DNA from: CAYWMY01 sp046352935
GTDB taxonomy: Bacteria > Pseudomonadota > Gammaproteobacteria > Steroidobacterales > Steroidobacteraceae
Reading direction: 5' to 3'
Assembly: GCA_046352935.1 (NCBI GenBank)
Contig: JAXMGR010000027.1
Location: forward strand, 1 to 40,357
DNA length: 40,357 nucleotides
Shown here: in pieces, positions 14,749 through 23,449 of the stretch
How the letters are laid out: every line of letters starts with the position of its first letter
Numbering within the stretch: the stretch's first letter is position 1
Translations under genes and position numbers: made by a program
The notes under the pieces: generated by a model
Told to the model about the DNA's origin: nothing
The model's input: only the letters and a program-made list of their open reading frames with translations
Database searches by the model: none

Positions 14749-16227
14749 TCAGCCGCCGTAGTCTCTTCGTGAATCGAGCTTGATGACGAGGCGCTGCCCG
14801 GGCCTGAGCACACTGCCGCGCAGCCCGTTCCACTGGCGCAGCGACGCCACGGTCACCGCGAATCGTCGCGAGATGGCGGCCAGAGTGTCGCCGTGTCGCA
14901 CCGTATAGCGGACGCGGCGCGCCGCAGGCGTCGTGTCATCACGGCGCTCCGTCGACGCGTCGGGGATCTCGAGGGCCACGCCGAGTTCGAGGTGTGAACG
15001 CGGCGACAGTCCGTTGGACTGCGCGAGCGCGGCCACCGATACGCCATGGCGCGAGGCAACCGACCACAACGTGTCGCCGCGCCGCACCGTATGGACTCGC
15101 GGGCGTGCGGGTGGCGCGATCACGCTGGCCGGTGTCGTGGCCGCGATGCGCGCCGCAGTCTCGGCGGTCTGTTGCCGGGTCGCGGGTTCGAGGGCCGCAA
15201 ACGCTGCCATGAAGGTGCCGGCCACGGTGGATGGCACCAGCAGGCGGTGCGGACCTTCCGGATCGGTGACGTCGTGGCGCCAGGCCGGGTTCAGCGCCTG
15301 CAGTTCCTCGAAGGCGATGCCCGCGAGCCCGGCCATCGGGCGGAGCTCGACGGGCCCGGCGGTGTCGACGACCGCGAAGTAGGGCGCATTCGGGATCGCC
15401 GGCAGGCTGACGCCGTGCAACGAGGGATTCAGCACGAGCCGGCTCAGGGCCAGCAGTTTCGGTACATAGGCGCGGGTTTCCGCCGGCAGGTCCAGAGAAA
15501 AGAAATCCGTCGGCAGACCGAGTGCCCGGTTGCGTTCCATCGCGCGCTGCACGTTCAGCCGGCCGTTGTTGTAGGCCGCGATGGCCAGCAGCCAGTCACC
15601 GTCGAAGGCGTCGTGCAGGAACTGCAGGTAGTCCAGCGCGGCGCGTGTCGATTCGATCACGTCGCGCCGCTGGTCCTGCCAGCCGTTGCGCTTCAGTCCG
15701 AAGCGGTCACCCGTCGGTGCGATGAACTGCCACAGCCCGACTGCGCGGCTGCGCGACTCGGCAAAGGGGTTGTAGGCGCTCTCGACCACGGGCAGCAGCG
15801 CGAGTTCGAGCGGCATGCCGCGTGCCTCGAGCGCGACCGCGACGTGGTGGAGGTAGCGCTGTGCCCGGCCGAAGACGCGCCGGAGGTATTCGCCATGCGT
15901 CGCATACCAGTCGAGTTCGGTGAGCACCTGCGGATGGTCCACGGCCACCAGCCGGTAGCCGGCGCGCACGCGATCCAGCAGGTCGGCGTAATCGGTCGGC
16001 AGCGGAGGGGGCAGATCGTCGTGCGGCGACGGCAGGGGCAGCGCGGGGAGCGCTGCCGCGCGGTCACCCGGCGCGGATGCGTCCCCGGCGCGGGCGGGTA
16101 CGTTGCGGATCACACGATCCGGCAGCGACGACGATTCCTGCGGTTGCGTCGCGCAGCCCGCCGCCAGAACCGACAGGGCGACGCTCGCAAGCAGTCCGCA
16201 CAGGGCCGGACCCGCCCGGCGACTCAC
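14749..16227 (-). CDS. Membrane-bound lytic murein transglycosylase D
   Basis: This 492-residue lipoprotein has a signal peptide with lipobox LAAGC (C25). A transglycosylase domain follows at about residues 90-300 (catalytic E149 in LLPVVESAYNPF, then AVGLWQFIAPTGDRFGL and AAYNNG), with two LysM peptidoglycan-binding modules at about 372-417 (HTVRRGDTLWSVA) and 438-485 (YTVRHGDTLAAIS). It cleaves glycan strands of murein from the periplasmic face of a membrane. The GTG start at 16227 overlaps the gloB stop (GTGA), so the two are coupled; the neighbours gloB and rnhA match the E. coli arrangement. Confidence 0.94.
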   Translation of the reverse strand: MSRRAGPALCGLLASVALSVLAAGCATQPQESSSLPDRVIRNVPARAGDASAPGDRAAALPALPLPSPHDDLPPPLPTDYADLLDRVRAGYRLVAVDHPQVLTELDWYATHGEYLRRVFGRAQRYLHHVAVALEARGMPLELALLPVVESAYNPFAESRSRAVGLWQFIAPTGDRFGLKRNGWQDQRRDVIESTRAALDYLQFLHDAFDGDWLLAIAAYNNGRLNVQRAMERNRALGLPTDFFSLDLPAETRAYVPKLLALSRLVLNPSLHGVSLPAIPNAPYFAVVDTAGPVELRPMAGLAGIAFEELQALNPAWRHDVTDPEGPHRLLVPSTVAGTFMAAFAALEPATRQQTAETAARIAATTPASVIAPPARPRVHTVRRGDTLWSVASRHGVSVAALAQSNGLSPRSHLELGVALEIPDASTERRDDTTPAARRVRYTVRHGDTLAAISRRFAVTVASLRQWNGLRGSVLRPGQRLVIKLDSRRDYGG

Positions 16228-17018
16228 TTGAAGCCGTCCTTCCAGCGGCGCACGGCCGCGAGCACGTCGGCGGGAGTGGTGAGCGTCTCCCCGGCCCAGG
16301 CTTCCGCGGCGCTGCGGACCGTGGCTTCCCGGCTGCGCATGAAGGGATTGATGCGGCGCTCGAGGCCGAGCGTCGAGGGCACGGTCTGTTCATCGCGGTC
16401 ACGGCGGGCGCGGACCTCGTCCGCATAGGCGCGCAATGCCGCGTTGCCGGGTTCGACCGCTGCCGCAAAACGCAGGTTGCTGGCCGTGTACTCGTGCGCG
16501 CAGTAGACGAGTGTCTCGTCGGGCAGGGTGGCGAGACGGTCGAGTGATGCCTGCATCTGCAGGGCCGTGCCTTCGAACAGCCGTCCGCAGCCGCCGCTGA
16601 ACAGGGTGTCGCCGCAGAACACGGCGCCGTGGCCCGCATAGGCCACGTGGCCGGCCGTGTGGCCCGGAACGTCCAGCACCGTGAACACCAGACCGAGCTG
16701 GTCGAGTTCGACTCGGTCTCCGCCGCGCACCGCGCGCGTGCGGCCCGGAATCGACTCGTCCGCCGGTCCGATGACGGGTACCGGGCGTCGCTGCACGAGC
16801 GGCAGGATCCCGCCGACGTGGTCGGCATGGTGGTGCGTGATGAGGATGGCGTCGAGCGTGAGTCCCGCGGTCGCGAGCGCCGTTTCGATCGCCGACGCAT
16901 CTCCGGGATCGACCACCGCGACGTGACGGGAGTCAGGCGTGCCGTGCACCAGCCACAGGTAATTGTCGGAAAACGCCCTGACCGTGGTGACCTGCAGCAT
17001 CGTGGGGGTGTTGCGCAT
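16224..17018 (-). CDS. Hydroxyacylglutathione hydrolase (glyoxalase II)
   Basis: This metallo-beta-lactamase-fold enzyme hydrolyses S-lactoylglutathione to lactate and glutathione, the second step of methylglyoxal removal. The zinc/iron site is complete: THHHADHVGG, GHTAGH, CGDTLFSGGCGR and YCAHEYT. The C-terminal substrate domain is present (RINPFMR, TPADVLAAVRRWKDGFK). The ATG at 17018 has a short GAG upstream and gives 264 residues; the ATG at 17000 gives 258, closer to the usual start just before VTTVRAFSDNYLW. A -10-like TTTAATAC lies on the minus strand near 17040. Divergent from yafS. Confidence 0.95.
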   Translation of the reverse strand: MRNTPTMLQVTTVRAFSDNYLWLVHGTPDSRHVAVVDPGDASAIETALATAGLTLDAILITHHHADHVGGILPLVQRRPVPVIGPADESIPGRTRAVRGGDRVELDQLGLVFTVLDVPGHTAGHVAYAGHGAVFCGDTLFSGGCGRLFEGTALQMQASLDRLATLPDETLVYCAHEYTASNLRFAAAVEPGNAALRAYADEVRARRDRDEQTVPSTLGLERRINPFMRSREATVRSAAEAWAGETLTTPADVLAAVRRWKDGFK

Positions 17019-17189
17019 CGCCGCTCGGGTTGTGAGGCGCGTATTAAAGCCGCTGGACCCGCCAATTACCACCCCGCCGGGAAGCGCCGGGCGGATCGCC
17101 CGCTGCTCGAACTCGAGCCGGGGGCCAGACGTCCCGGGCATGCCCTCATGCTGGCCTCTGCACCGTACCGGACAGTATCCTTCGCGCCC

Positions 17190-17915
17190 ATGACGACACC
17201 GTCCATCGGCACGCGGGGCTGGTTCGAGACGCCACTGGGCACGGCGCTGCTGGGCATCGAGTCGCAGGTCGTTGCGGCGGCGTGCGAGCAGGTCTTCGGA
17301 TTCCAGTGCCTTCAGATCGGTGCCTGGGGCCCGCCGGACCTGTTCCTGCCGCATGTGCGGACGCAGCGCGGTGTGTTGATCGCCGCGGATGCGGACTGCG
17401 GCGGCAACGTGCGCTCGCGCGCGACCGAGCTCGCCGTCCAGGCGGACAGCATCGACGCGGTGCTGTTGCCGCACACGCTCGAATGCGAAGCGGATCCGCA
17501 CGAGGTGCTGCGCGAGGCGGGCCGGATCCTGGTCGGCGAGGGACACCTCGTCGTGCTCGGGTTCGAACCCCTGGGAGCCTGGGCGCTGCGCCAGCGTCTC
17601 TCGCACGGCGCCTTCGTTCCCGGTGTGCGCCGCACCCTCGCCGAGCGACGGTTGCGCGACTGGCTGCAACTGCTGGGATTCGAGGTGCTGGAAGTGCGCC
17701 GCTTCCTGTTCGCCCCGCCCTTCACGCGCCTGCAGTCGCCGGCGACCGAGGCGCTGCTCGCGGCGTCCGGTCGGCGCCTCTGGCCGCGGCTCTCCGGCGC
17801 ATACCTGTTGAAGGCGCAGAAGCGGGTGTTCTGCGTTCGACGGGTGCGGCTGAGGGCGCGACCCCTGCCGGCGGTCGTGCCCGCGGCCCAGCCCGCGAGG
17901 CGTGTCGGCTCGTGA
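17190..17915 (+). CDS. YafS-like SAM-dependent methyltransferase
   Basis: This 241-residue protein has a class I methyltransferase fold. It begins GWFETPLGTALLGIE and continues with a motif I-like stretch (CLQIGAWGPP), an acidic loop (LIAADADC), VDAVLLPHTLE-type motif II (SIDAVLLPHTLECEADPHEV) and LREAGRILVGEGHLVVLGFE. The order gloB, yafS, rnhA, dnaQ is that of E. coli, which supports the identity; the substrate of YafS is not established. The long open frame upstream of 17190 is not conserved-looking. The ATG lacks a ribosome site and lies 8 bases after a TATCCT (17176-17181), so a leaderless start is possible. The stop overlaps the rnhA start. Confidence 0.82.
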   Translation: MTTPSIGTRGWFETPLGTALLGIESQVVAAACEQVFGFQCLQIGAWGPPDLFLPHVRTQRGVLIAADADCGGNVRSRATELAVQADSIDAVLLPHTLECEADPHEVLREAGRILVGEGHLVVLGFEPLGAWALRQRLSHGAFVPGVRRTLAERRLRDWLQLLGFEVLEVRRFLFAPPFTRLQSPATEALLAASGRRLWPRLSGAYLLKAQKRVFCVRRVRLRARPLPAVVPAAQPARRVGS

Positions 17916-18349
17916 GTGACGTGGAGATCCATGCGGACGGCGCCTGCCGCGGCAATCCTGGCCCGGGCGGCTGGGGCGTCGTGCTGCGTGCGGGATCGAA
18001 GGAGAAGGAACTCTGGGGTGGTGAGCGGCTGACCACGAACAACCGCATGGAACTCACGGCCGCGATCCGGGCGCTGGAGGCATTGCGGCGCCGCTGCCAC
18101 GTGCAGATCTACACGGATTCGCAGTACCTGCGGAACGGCATCACCGAGTGGCTGCCCGCCTGGAAGCGCCGCGGCTGGCGCACCGCCGACCGCAAACCGG
18201 TGAAGAACCAGGATCTCTGGGAACAGCTCGACCGGCTGGCCGCGGAGCACGACGTCGAATGGCACTGGGTCAGGGGGCACTCCGGTCACGCGGGGAACGA
18301 GCGGGCGGACGCGCTCGCCAACCGCGGCATCGACGAACTGCCGAAATGA
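17912..18349 (+). CDS. Ribonuclease HI
   Basis: This 145-residue enzyme cuts the RNA strand of RNA-DNA hybrids. The four catalytic acidic residues can be placed: D in HADGACRGNPGPGGWG, E in TTNNRMELTA, D in IYTDSQYLRNGI, and D in GNERADALAN; the basic handle region (PAWKRRGWRTADRKPVKN) is also present. The GTG start at 17912 overlaps the yafS stop by four bases (GTGA), which indicates translational coupling. Confidence 0.96.
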   Translation: MSDVEIHADGACRGNPGPGGWGVVLRAGSKEKELWGGERLTTNNRMELTAAIRALEALRRRCHVQIYTDSQYLRNGITEWLPAWKRRGWRTADRKPVKNQDLWEQLDRLAAEHDVEWHWVRGHSGHAGNERADALANRGIDELPK

Positions 18350-18417
18350 GCGGCGTGCATGACCAGGTCACCGGAGGCCGTACCGTCGCAGGCCGTTCGA
18401 CCGGTCCCCGCGGTGCA

Positions 18418-18424
18418 GAGGAGG
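18418..18424 (+). promoter_or_regulatory. Ribosome-binding site that fixes the dnaQ start
   Basis: GAGGAGG at 18418-18424 is the strongest Shine-Dalgarno sequence in this cluster. It is directly adjacent to an in-frame ATG at 18425, which is too close to be used, and 6 bases from the GTG at 18431, which is the ideal spacing. Confidence 0.6.
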
Positions 18425-18430
18425 ATGGAC

Positions 18431-19153
18431 GTGCGTCAGATCGTGCTTGATACGGAGACCACGGGACTCGAGTGGTCACAGGGCCACCGCGTCATCGAGA
18501 TCGGCTGCGTCGAACTGCTCGACCGGCGTCCCAGCGGCAGGCACTTCCACCGCTATCTGCGACCGGACCGCCGCGTCGATGCAGGCGCCCTCGCGGTGCA
18601 CGGCATCACGAACGAGTTCCTCGCGGAGCAGCCGCGCTTCGCCGACGTGGCGGATGAACTCCTGGCGTTCGTGACCGGTGCCGAGCTCGTGATCCACAAC
18701 GCGACCTTCGACGTCGGCTTCCTCGATGCCGAACTCGCGAGGCTCGGCGAGCCCCTCAGGCGCCTGACGGATCTCTGCACCGTCGTCGACACGCTGGTGC
18801 TCGCACGCCGGCTGCATCCCGGCCAGCGCAACAGCCTGGATGCACTCTGCAAGCGCTACGGCGTCGACAACTCGAGCCGCGAACTGCACGGCGCGCTGCT
18901 CGATTCCCGCATCCTGGCCGACGTCTATCTCGCGATGACCGGAGGTCAGGGCGCGCTGGGGCTGGGCACGGTCGAGACGCCGGCGGAGGAGGCGCTGTCC
19001 GCCGCGACTGGTGTGCGCCTCGTCTTCTCCATTCCCTTGGTGTGCGCCGACGCCGCGGAGCTCGAGGCGCACGCACGGACTCTCGCCGCGATCGCCAGCG
19101 CGAGCGGGGGGCGTACGCTCTTCCAGCAGGATGCGACCGGCGATGTGAAGTAG
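18431..19153 (+). CDS. DNA polymerase III epsilon subunit (proofreading exonuclease)
   Basis: From the GTG at 18431 this is a 240-residue protein starting VRQIVLDTETTGL. Exo I (D and E of LDTETTG), Exo II (HNATFDVGFLD) and Exo III (HGALLDSRILADVYLAMTGG) are all intact, giving a 3'-5' DnaQ-type exonuclease that edits replication errors in the Pol III core. The C-terminal tail after about residue 180 is the usual low-conservation alpha-binding segment. An upstream ATG at 18359 would add 24 residues with no family match. It follows rnhA by 81 bases on the same strand, as in E. coli only in neighbourhood, since there the two genes are divergent. Confidence 0.93.
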   Translation: MRQIVLDTETTGLEWSQGHRVIEIGCVELLDRRPSGRHFHRYLRPDRRVDAGALAVHGITNEFLAEQPRFADVADELLAFVTGAELVIHNATFDVGFLDAELARLGEPLRRLTDLCTVVDTLVLARRLHPGQRNSLDALCKRYGVDNSSRELHGALLDSRILADVYLAMTGGQGALGLGTVETPAEEALSAATGVRLVFSIPLVCADAAELEAHARTLAAIASASGGRTLFQQDATGDVK

Positions 19154-19339
19154 TCCGCGGTCGTCTCCCGTCGCAGGGTGCCGCACCGTCCAGGTGGGCG
19201 TTCCAGCGGGAGGGCGGCGTGTGCGAATCGTCGAATGAGAGTGCGGTCGCGCTTTCCCGGCCACCGGATTATGCACAATAGGGCCCGCGGGACCGGCGGC
19301 TGCCGGAACCCATCAACACAGGTCTGAGGAACCCCCCGG

Positions 19340-20635
19340 ATGAAGTCGAAGAAGAAGCTTGCCGATGTCGGGAAGATCCGCATCGGTGTGATCGGTCTGG
19401 GCTATGTCGGGCTGCCGCTTGCGGTGGAGTTCGGCCGCCAACACGAGACGCTGGGCTTCGACATCAGCGCGCGGCGTATCGCCGAGCTGAAGTCCGGTCG
19501 CGACGAAACCCTCGAGGTGGAGCCCGCGGAGCTCGCAGCCGCCGGGAAGCTGCGATATTCCTCGAACCCGGCGGACCTGCGTCGCTGCACGTTCTTCATC
19601 GTCACCGTGCCGACGCCGATCGACCCGTACAAGCGGCCCGACCTGACGCCACTCGTGCGCGCCAGCGAGACCATCGGGAAGGTGCTCAAGAAAGGCGATA
19701 TCGTCGTCTACGAGTCGACCGTCTATCCCGGGTGCACCGAGGAAGTGTGCGTGCCCGTGCTCGAGAAGGCGTCCGGGCTGCGATTCAATCGCGACTTCTT
19801 CGCGGGGTACAGCCCCGAACGCATCAATCCGGGCGACAAGCAGCACCGGCTGACGACCATCCGCAAGGTCACTTCCGGCTCGACGCCCGAGGTGGCGGAG
19901 ATCGTGGATCGCCTTTACGGCAGCATCGTTACGGCCGGAACGCACCGGGCGTCGTCGATCCGCGTTGCCGAGGCGGCCAAGGTCATCGAGAACACACAGC
20001 GGGACGTCAACATCGCGCTCATCAACGAACTGGCGATGATCTTCAAGCGCATCGGCATCGACACCGAGGAGGTGCTGGAGGCGGCCGGTTCGAAGTGGAA
20101 CTTCCTGCCGTTCCGTCCCGGGCTCGTGGGCGGCCATTGCATCGGCGTCGACCCGTACTACCTGACGCACAAGGCGCAGGAGCTCGGCTACCACCCGGAG
20201 ATGATCCTCGCGGGCCGGCGCATCAACGACAACATGGGCAACTACGTTGCCGACGAGGTCGTGCGCCTCATGACGCTGAAGGGCATCCGCGTGAACCGCT
20301 CACGCGTCCTGGTGCTCGGCATGACCTTCAAGGAGAACTGCCCGGACGTCCGCAACACGCGCGTCGTCGACGTGGTGCACGAACTGCGCCGTTACGGCGC
20401 GAGAGTCGACGTCCTGGATCCCTGGGTCGACGGCGACGTGGCCGAGCACGAATACGGCATCCGCCCGGTGAAGTCGGCGCGGCGCGGCGCCTACGACGCC
20501 GTGGTCGCGGCGGTGGCGCACCGCCAGTTCCGGGAGCTCGGTGCCGCCGGGGCGCGCCGCTACGGGCGCCCGCGCCACGTGCTCTACGACATCAAGTACG
20601 TCTTCGGTCGCAACGAAGTCGACGGCCGGCTCTGA
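19340..20635 (+). CDS. TviB/WbpO-type UDP-N-acetylhexosamine 6-dehydrogenase
   Basis: This 431-residue NAD-dependent enzyme has an N-terminal Rossmann motif GVIGLGYVGLPLA, VPTPID, ESTVYPGCTEE, SPERINPGDK, the catalytic cysteine C267 in GGHCIGVDPYYL, and GMTFKENCPDVRNTR. It would oxidise UDP-GlcNAc or UDP-GalNAc to the uronic acid, as TviB does for Vi antigen and WbpO/WbpA for O-antigens; the sequence does not decide which epimer. The 186 bases upstream contain TATGCACAAT near 19270-19279, a possible -10 for the polysaccharide operon. Next gene follows after 23 bases. Confidence 0.9.
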   Translation: MKSKKKLADVGKIRIGVIGLGYVGLPLAVEFGRQHETLGFDISARRIAELKSGRDETLEVEPAELAAAGKLRYSSNPADLRRCTFFIVTVPTPIDPYKRPDLTPLVRASETIGKVLKKGDIVVYESTVYPGCTEEVCVPVLEKASGLRFNRDFFAGYSPERINPGDKQHRLTTIRKVTSGSTPEVAEIVDRLYGSIVTAGTHRASSIRVAEAAKVIENTQRDVNIALINELAMIFKRIGIDTEEVLEAAGSKWNFLPFRPGLVGGHCIGVDPYYLTHKAQELGYHPEMILAGRRINDNMGNYVADEVVRLMTLKGIRVNRSRVLVLGMTFKENCPDVRNTRVVDVVHELRRYGARVDVLDPWVDGDVAEHEYGIRPVKSARRGAYDAVVAAVAHRQFRELGAAGARRYGRPRHVLYDIKYVFGRNEVDGRL

Positions 20636-20658
20636 CGGACACCAGGGAAGATCGCCTC

Positions 20659-21702
20659 ATGAAGATCCTCGTCACGGGAGCGGCCGGATTCATCGGCTAC
20701 CACGTCGCCGAAATGCTGCTGGCGCGCGGCGACGACGTCGTCGGCCTCGACAATCTCAATGCCTATTACGATCCGCGGCTCAAGGAAGCACGGCTCGCCC
20801 GGCTCGCCCGGCACGAGCGCTTCCGTTTCGTCCGGCTGGACCTCGTCGATCGGCCCGGCATGGAGGCCCTGTTCGCGACGGAGAAGCTCGAACGCGTCGT
20901 GCACCTGGCGGCACAGGCCGGCGTGCGTTATTCGATCCAGAATCCCCACACCTACGTCGACAGCAACGTCACGGGCACGCTGCACGTGCTGGAAGGCTGT
21001 CGTCACAACGGCGTCGAACACCTCGTCTTCGCATCGACGAGCTCGGTGTACGGTGCCAACACGCGCATGCCCTTCTCGGTGCATCACAACGTCGATCACC
21101 CGATGTCCTTCTATGCGGCGACGAAGAAGGCCAACGAGCTGATGGCGCACACCTATGCGAACCTGTACGGCCTGCCCGTCACGGGGCTGCGCTTCTTCAC
21201 GGTGTACGGGCCGTGGGGCCGGCCGGACATGGCGCTGTTCATGTTCACGCGCAACATCCTCGCCGGCAAGCCGATCGACGTCTTCAACTACGGCAACCAC
21301 AAACGTGATTTCACCTATGTCGGTGACATCGCCGGTGGAATCGTCGCGGCACTCGATCGCATCGCGCCACCGAACCCGGACTGGGACAGCGACCGTCCCG
21401 ATCCCGGCAGCAGCCGCTCGCCGTACCGTCTGTACAACATCGGCAACAGCCGGCCCGTCGAGCTGATGCATTACATCCGCGTGCTCGAGGACTGCCTCGG
21501 ACGCAAGGCACAGCTGAACCTCCTGCCGCTGCAGGCGGGAGACGTTCCGGACACCTGGGCCGACGTGGACGACCTCATCCGTGACGTGGGCTACCGGCCC
21601 GCGACGCCGGTCGAAGAGGGCGTGCGCCGTTTCGTCGCGTGGTACCTCGACTACTATCGCGACGGGGCACCGGCCGCAACCGCGGTCACCAATCTCGGCT
21701 GA
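20659..21702 (+). CDS. NAD-dependent sugar epimerase, UDP-glucuronate 4-epimerase-like
   Basis: This 347-residue short-chain dehydrogenase-type enzyme has TGAAGFIGYH, DNLNAYYDPRLKEARL (typical of UDP-glucuronate epimerases), the catalytic Ser-Tyr-Lys set in STSSVYGAN and YAATKKANELMA, and FFTVYGPWGRPDMALF. It probably converts UDP-glucuronate to UDP-galacturonate; with the upstream dehydrogenase it could instead act on the N-acetylhexosaminuronate. The longer frame upstream overlaps the TviB-like gene and is not real. It sits between tviB-like and pgi with gaps of 23 and 12 bases, so the three are probably one operon. Confidence 0.9.
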   Translation: MKILVTGAAGFIGYHVAEMLLARGDDVVGLDNLNAYYDPRLKEARLARLARHERFRFVRLDLVDRPGMEALFATEKLERVVHLAAQAGVRYSIQNPHTYVDSNVTGTLHVLEGCRHNGVEHLVFASTSSVYGANTRMPFSVHHNVDHPMSFYAATKKANELMAHTYANLYGLPVTGLRFFTVYGPWGRPDMALFMFTRNILAGKPIDVFNYGNHKRDFTYVGDIAGGIVAALDRIAPPNPDWDSDRPDPGSSRSPYRLYNIGNSRPVELMHYIRVLEDCLGRKAQLNLLPLQAGDVPDTWADVDDLIRDVGYRPATPVEEGVRRFVAWYLDYYRDGAPAATAVTNLG

Positions 21703-21714
21703 GGAGCGGCGCGC

Positions 21715-23382
21715 ATGATCGACGCGCGGGACGCCGGTTCGGCTGCCACGGCCCGGGACACGGCATGGCGCGCGCTGGAGCGCGAGGCGGAACGCCTGTC
21801 GCCGATGGCTGTGCGGGACCTGTTCGCCGCGGATCCCGGCCGGTTCGAGCGTTTCTCGCGCGAGGCCGCTGGACTCGTCGTCGACTTCTCGCGCCAGCGT
21901 CTGGATGTCCCCGCCTTCGAGGCGCTCGTGGATCTTGCGCGCATGGCGGATCTGCCCGCATGGATCGAGCGCCTGTTCTCCGGGGATGTCGTGAATCCGA
22001 CCGAGGGACGGCCGGCGCTGCACACACTGCTGCGTGCCCCCCAGGGGGCTCCGGTGAACGTGCAGGGTGCCGACGCGCGTGCGCTGGTCCGGCACGAACG
22101 ACACCGGCTCGCGCGCTACGTGGCCGACGTCTGCGGCGCCGAGGTGCGCGGCTCCACGGGCGCCGCGTTCACCGACGTCGTGAACATCGGTATCGGCGGA
22201 AGCGATCTCGGGCCGGCGATGGCGGTCGAGGCGCTTCGCCGCTACCACTCGACGGGACTGCGCTGCCACTTCGTGTCCAACGTCGATGGAGTGCAGTTGT
22301 CCGATCTGGTCGAGATCCTGGACCCGTCGCGGACGCTGATCATCGTCTGCTCGAAGACCTTCACGACCCTGGAGACGCTCTCGAACGCGCGCCTCGCCCG
22401 GTCGTGGATCGCCGAGCGCCTGGGCGAGTCCGCCGTGCCGCGCCATTTCGCGGCTGTCTCGACCAACGAACGTGCGATGAACGAGTTCGGCGTGGGTGTC
22501 GATGCCCGCTTCGCCATGTGGGACTGGGTCGGTGGCCGCTATTCGCTGTGGTCGGCGATCGGGCTCGTGACCGAACTCGCGATCGGAACGGCTCACTTCG
22601 AGGCGTTGCTCGCCGGCGGGCGGGCCATGGACGAGCATTTCCGGGCGGCCCCGCTGGAGGCCAATCTCCCCGTCGTCCTGGGCCTGCTGGCGGTGTGGAA
22701 CCGCAACGGCCTCGGCGTTCCGACCCATGCGGTGCTGCCCTACGATCAGCGGCTCGCACGGTTCCCCGCCTATCTGCAGCAGCTCGACATGGAGAGCCTG
22801 GGCAAGCGCGTGGGCCGCGACGGGCGTCCCGTCGATCGCGCGACGGGCCCGGTGATCTGGGGCGAGCCGGGCTCGAACGCACAGCATTCGTTCTTCCAGC
22901 TCCTGCACCAGGGCACGGCCGGTGCGAGCCTCGATTTCCTGCTTCCCGTCGAGGGTTCCGGTTCGTTCGCGCAGCAGCAGGACCTGGCGATCGCCAACTG
23001 CCTCGCACAGGCGCATGCGTTCATGGCGGGTTACGACGCGAAGGAAGTCGGACAGGAGCTTCAGTCGAAGGGCCTGTCCGCGGAGCGCATCGCGGCGCTG
23101 ACTCCTCACAAGCTGCACCCGGGCAGCCGCGCGGCGACGTTGATCGCGTTCGAGCGCCTGGATCCCGGGACTCTGGGCAGGCTCGTCGCGCTGTACGAGC
23201 ACCGCGTCTACGTGCAGAGCGTGCTGTGGGGCATCAACCCCTTCGACCAGTGGGGCGTCGAATTCGGCAAGCGCGTCTGCGATGGCCTGCTGCCCGTCGT
23301 GCGCGATCCGGCGCGCCTGTCGGAAGCCCCGGTGGAACTGCGCGGCCTGCTCGAACGACTGCAGCGCTGGCGGATGCACTGA
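21715..23382 (+). CDS. Glucose-6-phosphate isomerase
   Basis: This 555-residue enzyme interconverts glucose-6-phosphate and fructose-6-phosphate, feeding the sugar-nucleotide genes around it. Signatures: NIGIGGSDLGPAMA (about residue 157), CSKTFTTLET (phosphate-binding), WGEPGSNAQHSFFQLLHQGT (about 382) and NPFDQWGVEFGKRV (about 508). One point is odd: the segment after LLPVEGS reads FAQQQDLAIANCLAQ where PGIs usually have a His-His pair before (L)xAN; by my manual alignment the second His, which opens the ring, is Gln here. It follows the epimerase by 12 bases and converges on wzi. Confidence 0.93.
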   Translation: MIDARDAGSAATARDTAWRALEREAERLSPMAVRDLFAADPGRFERFSREAAGLVVDFSRQRLDVPAFEALVDLARMADLPAWIERLFSGDVVNPTEGRPALHTLLRAPQGAPVNVQGADARALVRHERHRLARYVADVCGAEVRGSTGAAFTDVVNIGIGGSDLGPAMAVEALRRYHSTGLRCHFVSNVDGVQLSDLVEILDPSRTLIIVCSKTFTTLETLSNARLARSWIAERLGESAVPRHFAAVSTNERAMNEFGVGVDARFAMWDWVGGRYSLWSAIGLVTELAIGTAHFEALLAGGRAMDEHFRAAPLEANLPVVLGLLAVWNRNGLGVPTHAVLPYDQRLARFPAYLQQLDMESLGKRVGRDGRPVDRATGPVIWGEPGSNAQHSFFQLLHQGTAGASLDFLLPVEGSGSFAQQQDLAIANCLAQAHAFMAGYDAKEVGQELQSKGLSAERIAALTPHKLHPGSRAATLIAFERLDPGTLGRLVALYEHRVYVQSVLWGINPFDQWGVEFGKRVCDGLLPVVRDPARLSEAPVELRGLLERLQRWRMH

Positions 23383-23395
23383 CCGCCGTGATCCG

Positions 23396-23444
23396 ACGCC
23401 CCGATGGGCGTGCCACCGTCAGTCGCCAGCCGATGGCGGGCTGG
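23396..23444. terminator. Twin hairpins between pgi and wzi
   Basis: The 67-base gap between these convergent genes contains ACGCCC-CGAT-GGGCGT (23396-23411) and CCAGCC-N7-GGCTGG (23426-23444), both perfect stems of six bases. No T-run follows. They may serve as a bidirectional 3' end signal. Confidence 0.35.
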
Positions 23445-23449
23445 TCCGG

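Noticed and set aside
17031..17046. Possible third CRP-type site (TGTGAGGCGCGTATTA) between gloB and yafS
   Set aside because: Only the left half-site is intact; the right half matches TCACA at three of five positions.
17556..17578. T-arm-like GGTTCGAACCCC, as in a tRNA
   Set aside because: It lies inside the conserved yafS coding sequence and encodes GFEPLG; no acceptor, D or anticodon arms surround it.
20584..23379. Minus-strand open frame of about 930 codons opposite the epimerase and pgi
   Set aside because: It is antisense to two clearly conserved genes and has the His/Arg/Asp-rich composition of an antisense frame.
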